NCBI RefSeq assembly: GCF_037974265.1
Contig: NZ_CP150233.1
Coordinates: forward strand, 3,224,001-3,288,000
Source: Paenibacillus sp. FSL R5-0623
GTDB lineage: Bacteria > Bacillota > Bacilli > Paenibacillales > Paenibacillaceae
Direction: 5' to 3'
Length of the DNA: 64,000 nucleotides
In this document: piece by piece, positions 41,274 to 50,072 of the stretch
How positions within the stretch are numbered: the stretch's first letter is position 1
Layout: every line of letters begins with the position of its first letter
Made by a program: the position numbers and the translations under genes
The notes under the pieces: generated by a model
What the model was told of the DNA's origin: nothing
The model's input: only the letters and a program-made list of their open reading frames with translations
Database searches by the model: none

Positions 41274-41687
41274 TCAATTGGTGATGGCATTTTCCATCGG
41301 TTTAATTTTGTGAATCTCTTCGGTCCCTGCTTCCAAGGCAGTTTCATAATATGAGCATTTGTGCTCAATAACTTCCATGGTTCTTCTTAGTTCCTCCATT
41401 TGTGCTTCCACAATAGCTTTTCGCTCTGTAAACATGTCATATCTTTGCTTCAGCGTGGAGTCCCCTTCAGAGCACCATTCAATAAAGTCTTTAATGTCTT
41501 TAATAGGCATGCCGGTCAGCTTCAGACATTGGATGATCTTTAGAAAGTCAATGTCGGAGTCTTTGAACAAACGTGTTCCGCTCGTGGTACGTTCCACAAA
41601 AGGCATGAGTCCTTCTTTGTCGTAGTAACGCAATGTATATACCGTAAGGTCTAATTTTCTGGCAACTTCACCGATTGAATAGGTCAT
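41274..41687 (-). CDS. MerR-family regulator, AdhR/NmlR-like
   Basis: A 137-residue MerR protein: helix-turn-helix YSIGEVARKLDLTVYTLRYYDKEGLMPF, then a long dimerisation helix (residues ~80-120). Cys54 (IIQCLKLTGMPI) sits where AdhR (Cys52) and NmlR (Cys54) have the Cys that senses aldehydes and other electrophiles. It is divergent from a zinc alcohol dehydrogenase gene whose promoter has the 19-base spacer typical of MerR control. The pair recalls B. subtilis adhR-adhA. Likely role: activator of the dehydrogenase under carbonyl stress. Confidence 0.9.
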   Translation of the reverse strand: MTYSIGEVARKLDLTVYTLRYYDKEGLMPFVERTTSGTRLFKDSDIDFLKIIQCLKLTGMPIKDIKDFIEWCSEGDSTLKQRYDMFTERKAIVEAQMEELRRTMEVIEHKCSYYETALEAGTEEIHKIKPMENAITN

Positions 41688-41722
41688 ATAGAATGAATTC
41701 CTTTCTACTTGGGGTAGACTTC

Positions 41723-41732
41723 GAGTTAACTC
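41723..41732. promoter_or_regulatory. MerR dyad near its own start
   Basis: Palindrome GAGTTAACTC, sharing the core TAGAGTTAACT (minus strand reading) with the site in the adh promoter at 41820-41838. Likely autoregulatory site. Confidence 0.55.
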
Positions 41733-41813
41733 TAGGATTGATCCGAGTGAATTTTAACATGTTGGATTACTGGATGTCAAAGTACGTTGGAGATAAAAAA
41801 ATAAGATAAACAT

Positions 41814-41844
41814 TTGACCTAGAGTTAACTAGAGGGGGTAAGAT
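41814..41844 (+). promoter_or_regulatory. MerR-type promoter of the alcohol dehydrogenase gene
   Basis: -35 TTGACC (41814-41819) and -10 TAAGAT (41839-41844) separated by 19 bases instead of 17, with the dyad around AGTTAACT in the spacer. This over-long spacer is the mark of promoters that need DNA distortion by a MerR activator. Confidence 0.75.
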
Positions 41845-41879
41845 TATTTTGAACTTTAAATTACGAGGAGGTTATCCCA

Positions 41880-42920
41880 TTGATTATAGCTAAAGCCAGA
41901 GCCGTTGACGGACCAGACCAACAATTCAGAAGTGCTGAAATTAAACGACGTGATCTGGATACCAATGATGTATTAATCGAGATTAAATATGCAGGTATCT
42001 GCCATTCTGACATCCATACTGCCCACGGTGAATGGGGCCCTGTGAATTATCCACTCGTTCCTGGACACGAAATTGCCGGAATTGTGACCGATGTAGGAAC
42101 CGGAGTTTCCAAATACAAGGTCGGTGACCGAGTAGGGGTCGGATGTATGGTTGACTCTTGTGGTGAATGTGATAACTGCCGCAAAGGTGAAGAGCAATAC
42201 TGTCTCAAAGGAAATATCCCCACTTATGCTGGGGTAGACAAATACGGTGAGCCTACGCAAGGCGGATATTCAACTCACATTGTTGTTGTAGAGGATTTCA
42301 TTGTTCGCATCCCTGATAACATTGGACTTGATGCTGCTGCACCTTTGCTCTGTGCCGGTATTACGACATATTCACCACTGCATCACTGGGGAGCTGGCCC
42401 AGGTAAGAAGGTTGCCGTTGTAGGTATGGGTGGCCTAGGTCATATGGCTGTTAAAATTGCACATGCGATGGGTGCCGAAGTAACGGTTCTCTCCCAGTCC
42501 TTGAGTAAAAAAGAAGATGGACTGCAATTTGGTGCAGATCACTACTACGCAACAAGCGAACCGGAAACGTTCGAAAAACTTGCAGGGACTTTTGATCTGA
42601 TGATTAACACAGTAAGTGCGAATATTGATATTAACGCTTATTTCTCACTGCTCACGCTGGATGGTACTCTCGTGAACGTGGGTGCTCCTGCAGAGCCATT
42701 AGCTGTTAATGTATTCTCTCTCATTGGTCATCGCCGTTCATTCGCAGGTTCCATGATTGGTGGCATTCGTGAGACGCAGGAAATGCTCGATTTCTGTGCA
42801 GAACATGATATTGCGCCTAATATTGAGGTCATCTCCGCAGACCAGATTGACGAAGCTTACAAACGTGTATTAGCTTCCGACGTGAAATATCGATTTGTTA
42901 TTGATATCAGCACCATGTAA
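41880..42920 (+). CDS. zinc-dependent alcohol dehydrogenase (AdhA-like)
   Basis: A 346-residue medium-chain dehydrogenase that reduces aldehydes with NAD(P)H or oxidises alcohols. Catalytic zinc ligands: Cys41 in GICHSDIHT, His63 in PGHEIAG and the Cys of [10 protein letters not shown]. Structural zinc Cys: 94, 97, 100 and 108. Coenzyme-binding [13 protein letters not shown] follows. The sequence is of the YahK/YjgB (cinnamyl-alcohol-dehydrogenase-like) type. TTG is the start, with AGGAGG eight bases upstream. Divergent MerR control suggests aldehyde detoxification. Confidence 0.93.
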   Translation: MIIAKARAVDGPDQQFRSAEIKRRDLDTNDVLIEIKYAGICHSDIHTAHGEWGPVNYPLVPGHEIAGIVTDVGTGVSKYKVGDRVGVGCMVDSCGECDNCRKGEEQYCLKGNIPTYAGVDKYGEPTQGGYSTHIVVVEDFIVRIPDNIGLDAAAPLLCAGITTYSPLHHWGAGPGKKVAVVGMGGLGHMAVKIAHAMGAEVTVLSQSLSKKEDGLQFGADHYYATSEPETFEKLAGTFDLMINTVSANIDINAYFSLLTLDGTLVNVGAPAEPLAVNVFSLIGHRRSFAGSMIGGIRETQEMLDFCAEHDIAPNIEVISADQIDEAYKRVLASDVKYRFVIDISTM

Positions 42921-43247
42921 GTGTGAACTGTGTAATATTGATAGTTTAAAGATAGAAGAAAGCAGCTGGCCGCCAAGGTCAGCTGCTTTTCTGTTTTGTT
43001 AATTGAAGGTTTGAACGTGCATTCTATGCGGATCAGTTGCGTTCTTGGATAAAGGAAAACATCTAAAGTCTTTGCGGGTAAGGACTACTCTATGATCATA
43101 GATATCGGCCTATTAAAGAGAATTTTGTTGTTACAGATTCTTTTTGCATTGAAACAACAGATAAGGGGTATTGAATTTGATATTCATGATAGAATAAGAT
43201 GAATTGGACAATATAAGTAGTAGATTTCTTGTTATAGGGGGAAACTA
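42921..43247. other. 327-base intergenic region
   Basis: Contains the terminator of the alcohol dehydrogenase gene (42959-42991) and a plausible promoter for the next gene (TTGAAT 43171-43176, 18-base spacer, TAAGAT 43195-43200). I see no gene or RNA element in between. Confidence 0.6.
42959..42991 (+). terminator. terminator after alcohol dehydrogenase
   Basis: AAAGCAGCTG / CAGCTGCTTT stem followed by T's. Confidence 0.8.
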
Positions 43248-43619
43248 ATGGAGACCTTTGCAGAATTTATAGCACGCATCGATAACCCGGAACACCAGGC
43301 ACGAACAGAAGAAGTTTTGAACTGGGTCACTGAAAAATTCCCGAATTTAAAACAAAAAATAGCCTGGAACCAACCGATGTTTACCGACCATGAGACCTTC
43401 ATCATTGGCTTTAGTGTATCCAAGCAACATTTGGCTGTTGCTCCCGAGAAGGCAGGAATTAATCGTTTTTCGGAAGAGATCACTCAGGCGGGGTATGATC
43501 ACACCAAAGAGTTGGTGCGAATGAAGTGGAAACAGGAGATAGATTTTTCGTTACTTGAAAGAATGATTGAGTTCAATATAAAGGACAAGGCAGAATGTTC
43601 AACATTCTGGCGCAAATAA
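43248..43619 (+). CDS. YdhG/DUF1801-family frataxin-fold protein
   Basis: A 123-residue protein of the DUF1801 family: EEVLNWVTEKFPNLKQKIAWNQPMFTDHETFIIGFSVSKQHLAVAPEKAGI is the conserved core. B. subtilis YdhG (Fra) of the same size has a frataxin-like fold and is reported to deliver iron for Fe-S cluster and heme assembly. Acidic residues in the first helix fit metal binding, but iron handling here is inferred from the family. GGGGGAAAC stands before the ATG; single gene. Confidence 0.85.
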   Translation: METFAEFIARIDNPEHQARTEEVLNWVTEKFPNLKQKIAWNQPMFTDHETFIIGFSVSKQHLAVAPEKAGINRFSEEITQAGYDHTKELVRMKWKQEIDFSLLERMIEFNIKDKAECSTFWRK

Positions 43620-43633
43620 ATCGCGATATAAAA

Positions 43634-43675
43634 AGAAGACCCCCAACTTTCGGATACGGAAAGAGGAGGTCTTCT
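43634..43675. terminator. bidirectional terminator
   Basis: Imperfect hairpin AGAAGACC ... GGTCTTCT between the convergent DUF1801 and aldo/keto reductase genes. Confidence 0.75.
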
Positions 43676-43694
43676 ATAGTTTAAGCAAAAACGA

Positions 43695-44675
43695 TTATTG
43701 AGCACCTACAACAGGGTGAGGTACATAGGGCTCTTCAAGGAATGAGACGTCTTCTGAGGTCAACTTAACAGAAAGAGCATCTACCGCATCTTCCAGATGC
43801 GATATTTTGGTGGCACCGATAATTGGTGCCGCTACAGTATCTTTTTGTAGCAACCACGCAAGTGCAATGTGTGTACGAGGGACACCGTATTTTTCTGCAA
43901 TGGATGCAACTCGTTTAACAACAAGCCGATCCGCATCACTTGTCGCATTGTACTTGGATTTCTGAATTTTGTCTGTCTCGGATCGAAGTGTTGATACGGA
44001 CCAGTCACGGGTTAACCTGCCTGAAGCAAGAGGACTGTAGGGAGTCACACCAATCTTCTCTTCCTTGCATAAAGGCAACATTTCTCGTTCCTCTTCACGA
44101 TAGATGAGGTTCAAGTGGTTCTGCATGGAGACAAACTTGGTCCAACCATGTTTCTCTGCTACATGTAATGCTTTTTGGAACTGCCAAGCGAACATGGCTG
44201 AAGCCCCAATATATCTCACTTTACCGGACTTCACCACATCATGTAAGGCTTCCATGGTTTCTTCAATAGGCGTATTGTAGTCCCAACGATGGATGATATA
44301 CAGATCTACATAATCCGTTTCCAATCGTTTCAGGCTTTTATCAATCTCACTCAGGATGGCTTTTCTGGAAAGGCCAGAACCGTTGGGCCCTTGATGCATT
44401 TGTCCGTGTACTTTGGTAGCAATGACAACTTCATCCCGATTTGCGTAATCTTTTAACGCCCGACCAAGATATTCCTCACTTGTACCCAAAGAGTATATAT
44501 TCGCTGTATCGAAGAAATTAATGCCTAGATCCAACGCTTTTTTGATCACCGGGCGAGAATTTTCTTCATTCAGTACCCATTCATGAACCCATTTACTGGC
44601 GTCCCCAAATCCCATACAACCTAGGCAAAAGCGAGATACGTCCAAGCCTGTGTTACCAAGTTTCGTATATTCCAT
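43695..44675 (-). CDS. aldo/keto reductase
   Basis: A 326-residue NADPH-dependent (alpha/beta)8-barrel reductase. The catalytic tetrad is visible: Asp and Tyr in NFFDTANIYSLG, Lys in VIATKVHG and His in YIIHRWD. The C-terminal coenzyme loop contains PIIGATKISHLEDA. It belongs to the YdhF/YajO-type group with two-electron reduction of aldehydes or ketones. Minus-strand single gene next to other carbonyl-reducing enzymes. Confidence 0.94.
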   Translation of the reverse strand: MEYTKLGNTGLDVSRFCLGCMGFGDASKWVHEWVLNEENSRPVIKKALDLGINFFDTANIYSLGTSEEYLGRALKDYANRDEVVIATKVHGQMHQGPNGSGLSRKAILSEIDKSLKRLETDYVDLYIIHRWDYNTPIEETMEALHDVVKSGKVRYIGASAMFAWQFQKALHVAEKHGWTKFVSMQNHLNLIYREEEREMLPLCKEEKIGVTPYSPLASGRLTRDWSVSTLRSETDKIQKSKYNATSDADRLVVKRVASIAEKYGVPRTHIALAWLLQKDTVAAPIIGATKISHLEDAVDALSVKLTSEDVSFLEEPYVPHPVVGAQ

Positions 44676-44853
44676 ATCATGTTCAAATCCTTTCTAATGT
44701 TTATTATTTCCACCTGTACGGTGATCTATATACACATTATTATGTCATATCGAATGAACCAACCTGTACCACATTTCTATCAAAGTTTTGCCTATTCCTA
44801 TCACAATCTCTGAATCTGAATCAGTCGAGTCCATTAAAGTTCTCATATAAAAA

Positions 44854-44899
44854 GAACAAGCCATTTGTTTCTCTGGTTGGAGATTCAAATGGCTTGTTC
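44854..44899 (-). terminator. terminator after NmrA-like gene
   Basis: GAACAAGCCATTTG / CAAATGGCTTGTTC perfect 14-base stem, with T's on the minus-strand side (AAAA on +). It ends the minus-strand gene at 44908. Confidence 0.8.
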
Positions 44900-44907
44900 A
44901 TAAAATA

Positions 44908-45795
44908 TTATTTAATCATTGTTTGATGAATCCAATCGCTTATTTGGGTTAATTTAAGATTGGCTTTGATGTTATCATCCAACTCTTGATACCGTGGAAG
45001 AAGATCTGTATGCCCATCAATCCATTGGTACAATCCTTTCAGACCTGCTGCTGTCTCACTTCCCAACAAAGGCTGAATCGCTGCTTCAAAATGATCAAAA
45101 GGTAGAGACATGAAGCTGATCTTTTCACCTAATACAGCACTGAATTGTTCCGCTAATTGTGCACCTGTCAGGGCTTCTAATCCGGGTGCTGGGATAATGC
45201 TTCCTGCCAATTCCGAATGAGTCAAGGCATAATAGTGGAATTGAGCTGCATCGTTTAAGCTAATCCAGGAGATCGGCTTGTCTGCTGGTACCGGGTAGGC
45301 CAAAACGCCATTGTTCAGTATTCCGGGAATCAGGAAGTTTTCCAAGTATACAATGGGTTCCACAATGATATATGGAAGACCACTTTGCTGCAATTCATGG
45401 ATAACTTCACGTTTCAATTCAATTCCTTTGGAATGGGTGATAGGGTCAGGAACATAGGTACCCGTGTTAACTACAATCAATTTAACGTTTGCCTGTATAG
45501 CAGCATCAATTGCATTTTTGGTATATTGTCTGATCTTATCGGAATTGAACTCCACCGGCAGGTTCAGGAATACTTTACTTACACCTTCATGCGCCGTATG
45601 GAGCTGTTCTACATCTGATAGATCCCCGATGAAAGCTTCAATGTTTTGTTCCTTTAGTGTTTTGGCTGTTGCCTCATTTCGAGTAATCGTGCGAACCTCA
45701 CAACCGTGTTGAACGAGTAATTGAGCGACAGCGCCGCCTTGGGAGCCCGATGCTCCATATACTAAAAATCGATCATTCTGTGTCATAGTGGTCAA
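44908..45795 (-). CDS. NmrA-like NAD(P)-binding SDR (QorB-like)
   Basis: A 295-residue atypical short-chain dehydrogenase: Rossmann GASGSQGGAVAQLL near residue 14, then a NmrA-type body (FIGDLSDVEQLHTAHEGVSKVFLNLPVEF, VEPIVYLENFLIPG). Such proteins are quinone or azo reductases or NADPH sensors. It lies 137 bases downstream of a HxlR gene on the same strand, a common pairing in Bacilli where HxlR proteins control quinone-responsive enzymes. ATG start, AAGGAAG upstream. Confidence 0.88.
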   Translation of the reverse strand: MTTMTQNDRFLVYGASGSQGGAVAQLLVQHGCEVRTITRNEATAKTLKEQNIEAFIGDLSDVEQLHTAHEGVSKVFLNLPVEFNSDKIRQYTKNAIDAAIQANVKLIVVNTGTYVPDPITHSKGIELKREVIHELQQSGLPYIIVEPIVYLENFLIPGILNNGVLAYPVPADKPISWISLNDAAQFHYYALTHSELAGSIIPAPGLEALTGAQLAEQFSAVLGEKISFMSLPFDHFEAAIQPLLGSETAAGLKGLYQWIDGHTDLLPRYQELDDNIKANLKLTQISDWIHQTMIK

Positions 45796-45932
45796 TAACT
45801 TCCTTTCAATATGTCATTGGAATGGATGAGTTAACACTCAGCATTGACCTCAGCATAACGGATTTAGAATAGGAGCGTAAGTACGCACATTAATGATATA
45901 AAGTATCCCTTGAGATACTATGGGAAGGCGTT

Positions 45933-46250
45933 TTACATATGTTTCGATCCCCAATCACCTAGCTGAAACAAGATCGAAGTCAGGCTTTGTCCTTTTTCTG
46001 TAAGGGAATATTCGACTTTAGGCGGAACTACAGGGTGGGTAACACGGTTTATCAAACCAGCTTCTTCAAGTTCTCGTAATTGCCTGGTTAACGTGCGATG
46101 CGTAATGGGGTCAAGCATTTTCTGCAATTCATTGAATCGAATTGTTGAATGGCGGATGAGCCGATTTATAATTAATAGCTTCCATTTCCCACCAATCATA
46201 TTGACTGCAAACTCAACAGGACAACGGTCCTCCAGAGGTTCTATATTCAT
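45933..46250 (-). CDS. HxlR-family regulator with N-terminal Cys
   Basis: A 105-residue winged-helix regulator. RCPVEFAVNMIGGKWKLLIINRL has the Cys10 just before the first helix, as in redox-sensing YodB/HypR proteins; the wing reads RTLTRQLRELEEAGLINRVTHPVVPPKVEYSLT. ATG 46250 is preferred since GGGAGG lies 11 bases upstream; the reported frame begins further up. It precedes the NmrA-like gene and probably represses it until quinone or oxidant modifies the Cys. Confidence 0.9.
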   Translation of the reverse strand: MNIEPLEDRCPVEFAVNMIGGKWKLLIINRLIRHSTIRFNELQKMLDPITHRTLTRQLRELEEAGLINRVTHPVVPPKVEYSLTEKGQSLTSILFQLGDWGSKHM

Positions 46251-46614
46251 GTTTATGTATCCTCCCAAAAGCATCAACTTATGCTTCATGTTTCGTTCAT
46301 TTTATCGAATTTATAAAGGGGTGTATAGCTTACTGCATTCAGGGGATGAACTATGCCAAGGACACAAAAAAAGATGCCCCCAGTGTAGCTCAAGAGACAT
46401 CTAGTTAATATGAATTATTTTTCAATTCAGACAGAACAGAAAAAAGCATTGAACGTTAAAAAAAGCCATGATATAATCTATAGCGCAATTGACATTTATA
46501 TTGAATGTAAAGGGTGAATCATTATTTCTCCTAATTTAATTTTACATCCGACATTCCGATTTGTCAATGCTCTTTTTTTGGTCCTAATAAATGGAAAAGG
46601 GAGTGGACTCATTC
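46251..46614. other. 364-base intergenic region before helD
   Basis: Between divergent HxlR and helD genes. It holds the helD promoter at 46449-46477 and a 5' leader of about 130 bases. The rest (46290-46440) shows an AAAAAAAGATGCCCCC stretch, but no hairpin or gene I can support. Confidence 0.5.
46449..46477 (+). promoter_or_regulatory. sigma-A promoter of helD
   Basis: TTGAAC (46449-46454), 17-base spacer, consensus TATAAT (46472-46477). The transcript would have a leader of ~130 bases. Confidence 0.65.
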
Positions 46615-49029
46615 ATGGATAAAACAGTGGAATGGAAGTTGGAAGAGGAAAGACTAGTGCAGGTGAGGAACAAGCTTCAGGCACGACTCGACGAGTTAGA
46701 ACCGAAGGTTGCCGGTCTGCATGAACAGGCTGCCGAAATTCGTAAACGGTTCTGGGAAGAAGTGACGATTAATACGGGGTCGTACACGGATTTTGAAGAT
46801 GCATTCTATACCATTAATCAGCAGTCCAGGGTGTTGGCCGAGAGGGAGCGCGGGCACAAGCTGTTAACACAACAATGGAAAAATACAAAGAGACTGCTTC
46901 CAACGCCGTATTTTGGCCGTTTCGACTATAAGGAAAAAGGCATGACATTGACTGAACAGATCTACATCGGCGTATCATCCTTCATGGATGAAGATGGATT
47001 GAATTTTCTAATCTATGACTGGCGTACGCCAATTGCGAGTCTGTACTATGATCACTCTCCCGGGCCAGCAAGTTATGACACACCTTCAGGACGAATCGAG
47101 GGCAAGATGGAGCTCAAACGACAATTCCAGATCCAACATGGGCAGCTTCATAGCATGTTTGATTCAACTGAGACGATTGGTGACGAATTGTTGCAGCAAG
47201 TGCTCGCCAAGGGTGCAGACTCACAAATGAAGAGCATTGTAGCAACAATCCAGAAGGAACAAAATGCCATTATCCGTGATGACCGAAGCCGAATGCTTAT
47301 CGTTCAAGGGGCAGCGGGCAGTGGCAAGACGTCCGCTGCGTTACAGCGAGTGGCCTACTTACTGTATAAACACCGCCAGACCGTTAAAGCAGATCAAATT
47401 GTACTTTTCTCGCCGAATCCGATGTTTACCAGTTATATTTCCACCGTGCTTCCGGAACTTGGCGAAGAGAACATGCAGCAGACAACTTTCCAGGAATATC
47501 TGAATTATTGGCTGGATTCCTCCATACGACCAGAGGATGCCTTTGATCAAATTGAATATGTGCTGATAGCTCAGAATGATCCGGGATATGAAGCTCGTCT
47601 GGAGGCGATCAAGTACAAAGCTTCCGAGACATTCCTGCAAGTGCTCCAAAACTACGGTAAGTGGTTAGGAAGAGAGGGGATGCGGTTTAACGGGATTCAA
47701 TTTCGGGGACGTGAATTCATCACTGCGGACCGAATTAAGACTCAATTTTACAGTTTGGATCAAAATCTTACCTTGTCCAACCGTATTCTTCTTTTGCAGG
47801 AATGGTTGCTGAGAGAACTTGTTTCGCTGGAACGTCTGGAACGGGAAGCAGACTGGGTTCAGGAGGAATTGAATTATCTGGACACGGATGAGTATGTGGA
47901 AGTTTTCCGCATGCTGCACAAAGAAAAGCCTGTGTTCGATGTGGCGGAAAAATACGCAGCACGAGATAACGGTAATAACAGCGCAGAGCAAGATGAGGGT
48001 GCCTTTAACTTTGGAGTGCGGGAAGAGGAGTTGCTTCGTCAGAAACTGGTGAAAGACATGTTTAAACCGTTAAGAAAGGGCGTGCGGAAATTCCAGTTCG
48101 TGGATGTGAAAGGGATATACGAACAACTATTTGTAGATGAAGCCGCTTATCGGGAACAAACGAATGGGGCAATCCCCCCACAGCACTGGCCTGAGATTTG
48201 TAAACAGACCAAGGCCATGATCCTTCAGAACAAGCTGTTTCATGAGGATGCTACTCCATATTTATATGTAAAAGAGATGATCGAAGGCGTACGGACGAAC
48301 ACAGAGATTCGTTATGTCTTTGTCGATGAAGGTCAGGATTATTCGGCGTTTCAATACGAATATCTGAAGAAACTGTTTCCTCGTGCCCGCATGACGGTGC
48401 TGGGGGATTTCGGGCAAGCGATCTTTATGCAGGCTACGGATTTGGCAGCATCCAACTCGCCGCTGGTTCACCTTTACGGAGCAGGCGAAACTACATTGAT
48501 CCGGCTGGTACGCAGTTATCGTTCAACCAGAGAGATTGTTGAATTCACGAAATGCATGCTACCAGGGGGAGAAGAGATCAGACCCTTTGAAAGGGGAGAT
48601 CAGAAGCCTCTTTTAACAAGATTGGAGGATGATAAGCTGCGTGGTGCGCAGATTCTCGCAGACATCGCCGTGCTTAAGGCGGAGGGGTTTGATTCCATCG
48701 CTGTGATTACAAAGACTGCGGCTGAAAGCCGTGACGCCTATGAAAGGTTACGAAGTCAAGGCGGCGAAGGGTTACAGCTCATAACAAAGGACACACAGAT
48801 TTTCGAAAAAGGAATCATGGTTATTCCTGTGTACCTCGCCAAAGGCGTTGAGTTCGATGCTGTCCTGGTCTATGATGCTTCACCCGTTGCTTACAGCCAG
48901 GAATATGATCGCAAGCTTCTGTATACGGCATGCACACGAGCCATGCACCGACTTCATCTATACACAACGAGTGAGTGGTCACCGTTTGTGCAGGCGTTAC
49001 CTGCGAATCTATATGACATAAAATCATAA
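46615..49029 (+). CDS. helD: HelD-type RNA polymerase recycling ATPase
   Basis: An 804-residue UvrD/Rep-like superfamily 1 ATPase lacking DNA-unwinding accessory signs. In Bacilli HelD binds stalled RNA polymerase, pushing into the primary and secondary channels to free it from nucleic acid. A long N-terminal coiled-coil arm (~1-80) and Walker A in VQGAAGSGKTSAALQR (~230), FVDEGQDYSAFQ (Walker B/DEAD-like) and LGDFGQAIF follow the family. GGGAG lies 11 bases before ATG 46615; an upstream ATG at 46591 has no ribosome binding site. Related proteins give rifampicin tolerance in actinobacteria. Confidence 0.9.
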   Translation: MDKTVEWKLEEERLVQVRNKLQARLDELEPKVAGLHEQAAEIRKRFWEEVTINTGSYTDFEDAFYTINQQSRVLAERERGHKLLTQQWKNTKRLLPTPYFGRFDYKEKGMTLTEQIYIGVSSFMDEDGLNFLIYDWRTPIASLYYDHSPGPASYDTPSGRIEGKMELKRQFQIQHGQLHSMFDSTETIGDELLQQVLAKGADSQMKSIVATIQKEQNAIIRDDRSRMLIVQGAAGSGKTSAALQRVAYLLYKHRQTVKADQIVLFSPNPMFTSYISTVLPELGEENMQQTTFQEYLNYWLDSSIRPEDAFDQIEYVLIAQNDPGYEARLEAIKYKASETFLQVLQNYGKWLGREGMRFNGIQFRGREFITADRIKTQFYSLDQNLTLSNRILLLQEWLLRELVSLERLEREADWVQEELNYLDTDEYVEVFRMLHKEKPVFDVAEKYAARDNGNNSAEQDEGAFNFGVREEELLRQKLVKDMFKPLRKGVRKFQFVDVKGIYEQLFVDEAAYREQTNGAIPPQHWPEICKQTKAMILQNKLFHEDATPYLYVKEMIEGVRTNTEIRYVFVDEGQDYSAFQYEYLKKLFPRARMTVLGDFGQAIFMQATDLAASNSPLVHLYGAGETTLIRLVRSYRSTREIVEFTKCMLPGGEEIRPFERGDQKPLLTRLEDDKLRGAQILADIAVLKAEGFDSIAVITKTAAESRDAYERLRSQGGEGLQLITKDTQIFEKGIMVIPVYLAKGVEFDAVLVYDASPVAYSQEYDRKLLYTACTRAMHRLHLYTTSEWSPFVQALPANLYDIKS

Positions 49030-49140
49030 TCCATATGTAAATCCATTTTAAATGAAGGACAAAGAAAATGCGCGGAGCCTTTTTTCAAAGGTTATCGGGC
49101 ATCTTCTTTTTTATAAAGAAATGAATCATAAAAGTTATTC

Positions 49141-49180
49141 TTTACTGATCGTTCCTGATGTGATAGATTGTTATTGGGAG
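49141..49180 (+). promoter_or_regulatory. promoter element of SDR gene, shared with TetR gene at 40600
   Basis: TTTACT (49141-49146), 17-base spacer, TAGATT (49164-49169). Bases 49141-49180 equal 40551-40590 at 36 of 40 positions. Confidence 0.65.
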
Positions 49181-49205
49181 TTATGAGAATGATCATTCTC
49201 ATAAC
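49180..49205. promoter_or_regulatory. 26-base perfect palindrome in SDR leader
   Basis: Half-site GTTATGAGAATGA followed directly by its complement. It lies just downstream of the predicted -10, near the transcription start, without a T-run. Core GAGAATGATCATTCTC looks like a Fur-family or TetR operator. Confidence 0.55.
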
Positions 49206-49249
49206 AGCTCAAAAATGAATATATTCTCAATGAGAGGGAGTAATAATAA

Positions 49250-49954
49250 ATGAATATTTCCAAGCAAGTAGCTATTATAAGTGGGGCTAATCGAGGGTTG
49301 GGCAAGGAACTTGCTCTTGAATTGCTGGCGAGGGGAACCAAAGTGTATGCTGGCGCCCGAAACCCTGAATCCATTGATCTGCCGGGGGCTATTCCACTGC
49401 AACTCGATATTACGGATCCACAATCTGTCATGGCTGCAGCTGAGGTAGCTAGTGATGTAACCCTTCTAATCAATAATGCTGGTTCCGCTACGGGTGCTTC
49501 TCTGCTCACAGGTGAGCTGAACGATATTCACTTGGAGTTCAATACACATGTATTCGGTACGCTTTCAATGATTCGTGCGTTTGCACCGGTGATCGAGAGG
49601 AATGGGGGCGGTTCGATACTGAATATCCTGTCTGTTCTATCTTGGCTCAGCCTTGGTAACTCAGGTGCATATTCAGCTGCAAAATCCGCTCAGTGGGGAA
49701 TTACGAATGCATTACGTCTGGAATTAGCCCCTAAGAACGTTAGCGTTGCCGGATTGCACGTGGCGTTCATGGATACGGATATGACGGCAGGTATCGACGC
49801 ACCAAAAACAAGCCCAACGGATATTGCCAAAATTGCAATAGATTCCATCGAAGCGGATCTCTACGAGATTATTGCTGATGATACTAGTCGGAATGTACAA
49901 CAGGGTCTTGCTGGTGGTGTTGCTGCCCTTTACCCGCAATTGTTTCAAAAATAG
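49250..49954 (+). CDS. SDR-family oxidoreductase
   Basis: A 234-residue classical short-chain dehydrogenase with GANRGLGKELALELL (cofactor), LINNAGSATG and YSAAKSAQWG, which supplies the catalytic Tyr and Lys after the Ser-containing ILSVLSWLS. The likely reaction is NAD(P)H-dependent carbonyl reduction. AGAGGGAG lies before the ATG. Upstream are the 40-base element shared with the TetR gene and a 26-base palindrome, so its expression is tightly controlled. Confidence 0.92.
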   Translation: MNISKQVAIISGANRGLGKELALELLARGTKVYAGARNPESIDLPGAIPLQLDITDPQSVMAAAEVASDVTLLINNAGSATGASLLTGELNDIHLEFNTHVFGTLSMIRAFAPVIERNGGGSILNILSVLSWLSLGNSGAYSAAKSAQWGITNALRLELAPKNVSVAGLHVAFMDTDMTAGIDAPKTSPTDIAKIAIDSIEADLYEIIADDTSRNVQQGLAGGVAALYPQLFQK

Positions 49955-49990
49955 AGAGGAGTAGATACATTTTCTCGCTATAAATAAAGC

Positions 49991-50016
49991 AACCCCCACC
50001 AGATATGGTGGGGGTT
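49991..50016. terminator. bidirectional terminator
   Basis: AACCCCCACCA stem, GATA loop, perfect complement, between convergent SDR and sugar permease genes. Confidence 0.75.
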
Positions 50017-50072
50017 AAGTCTGTCATGAATTCTCCAATTCCATTCCTTCAAGAACGGTGAGAATATGAGTT

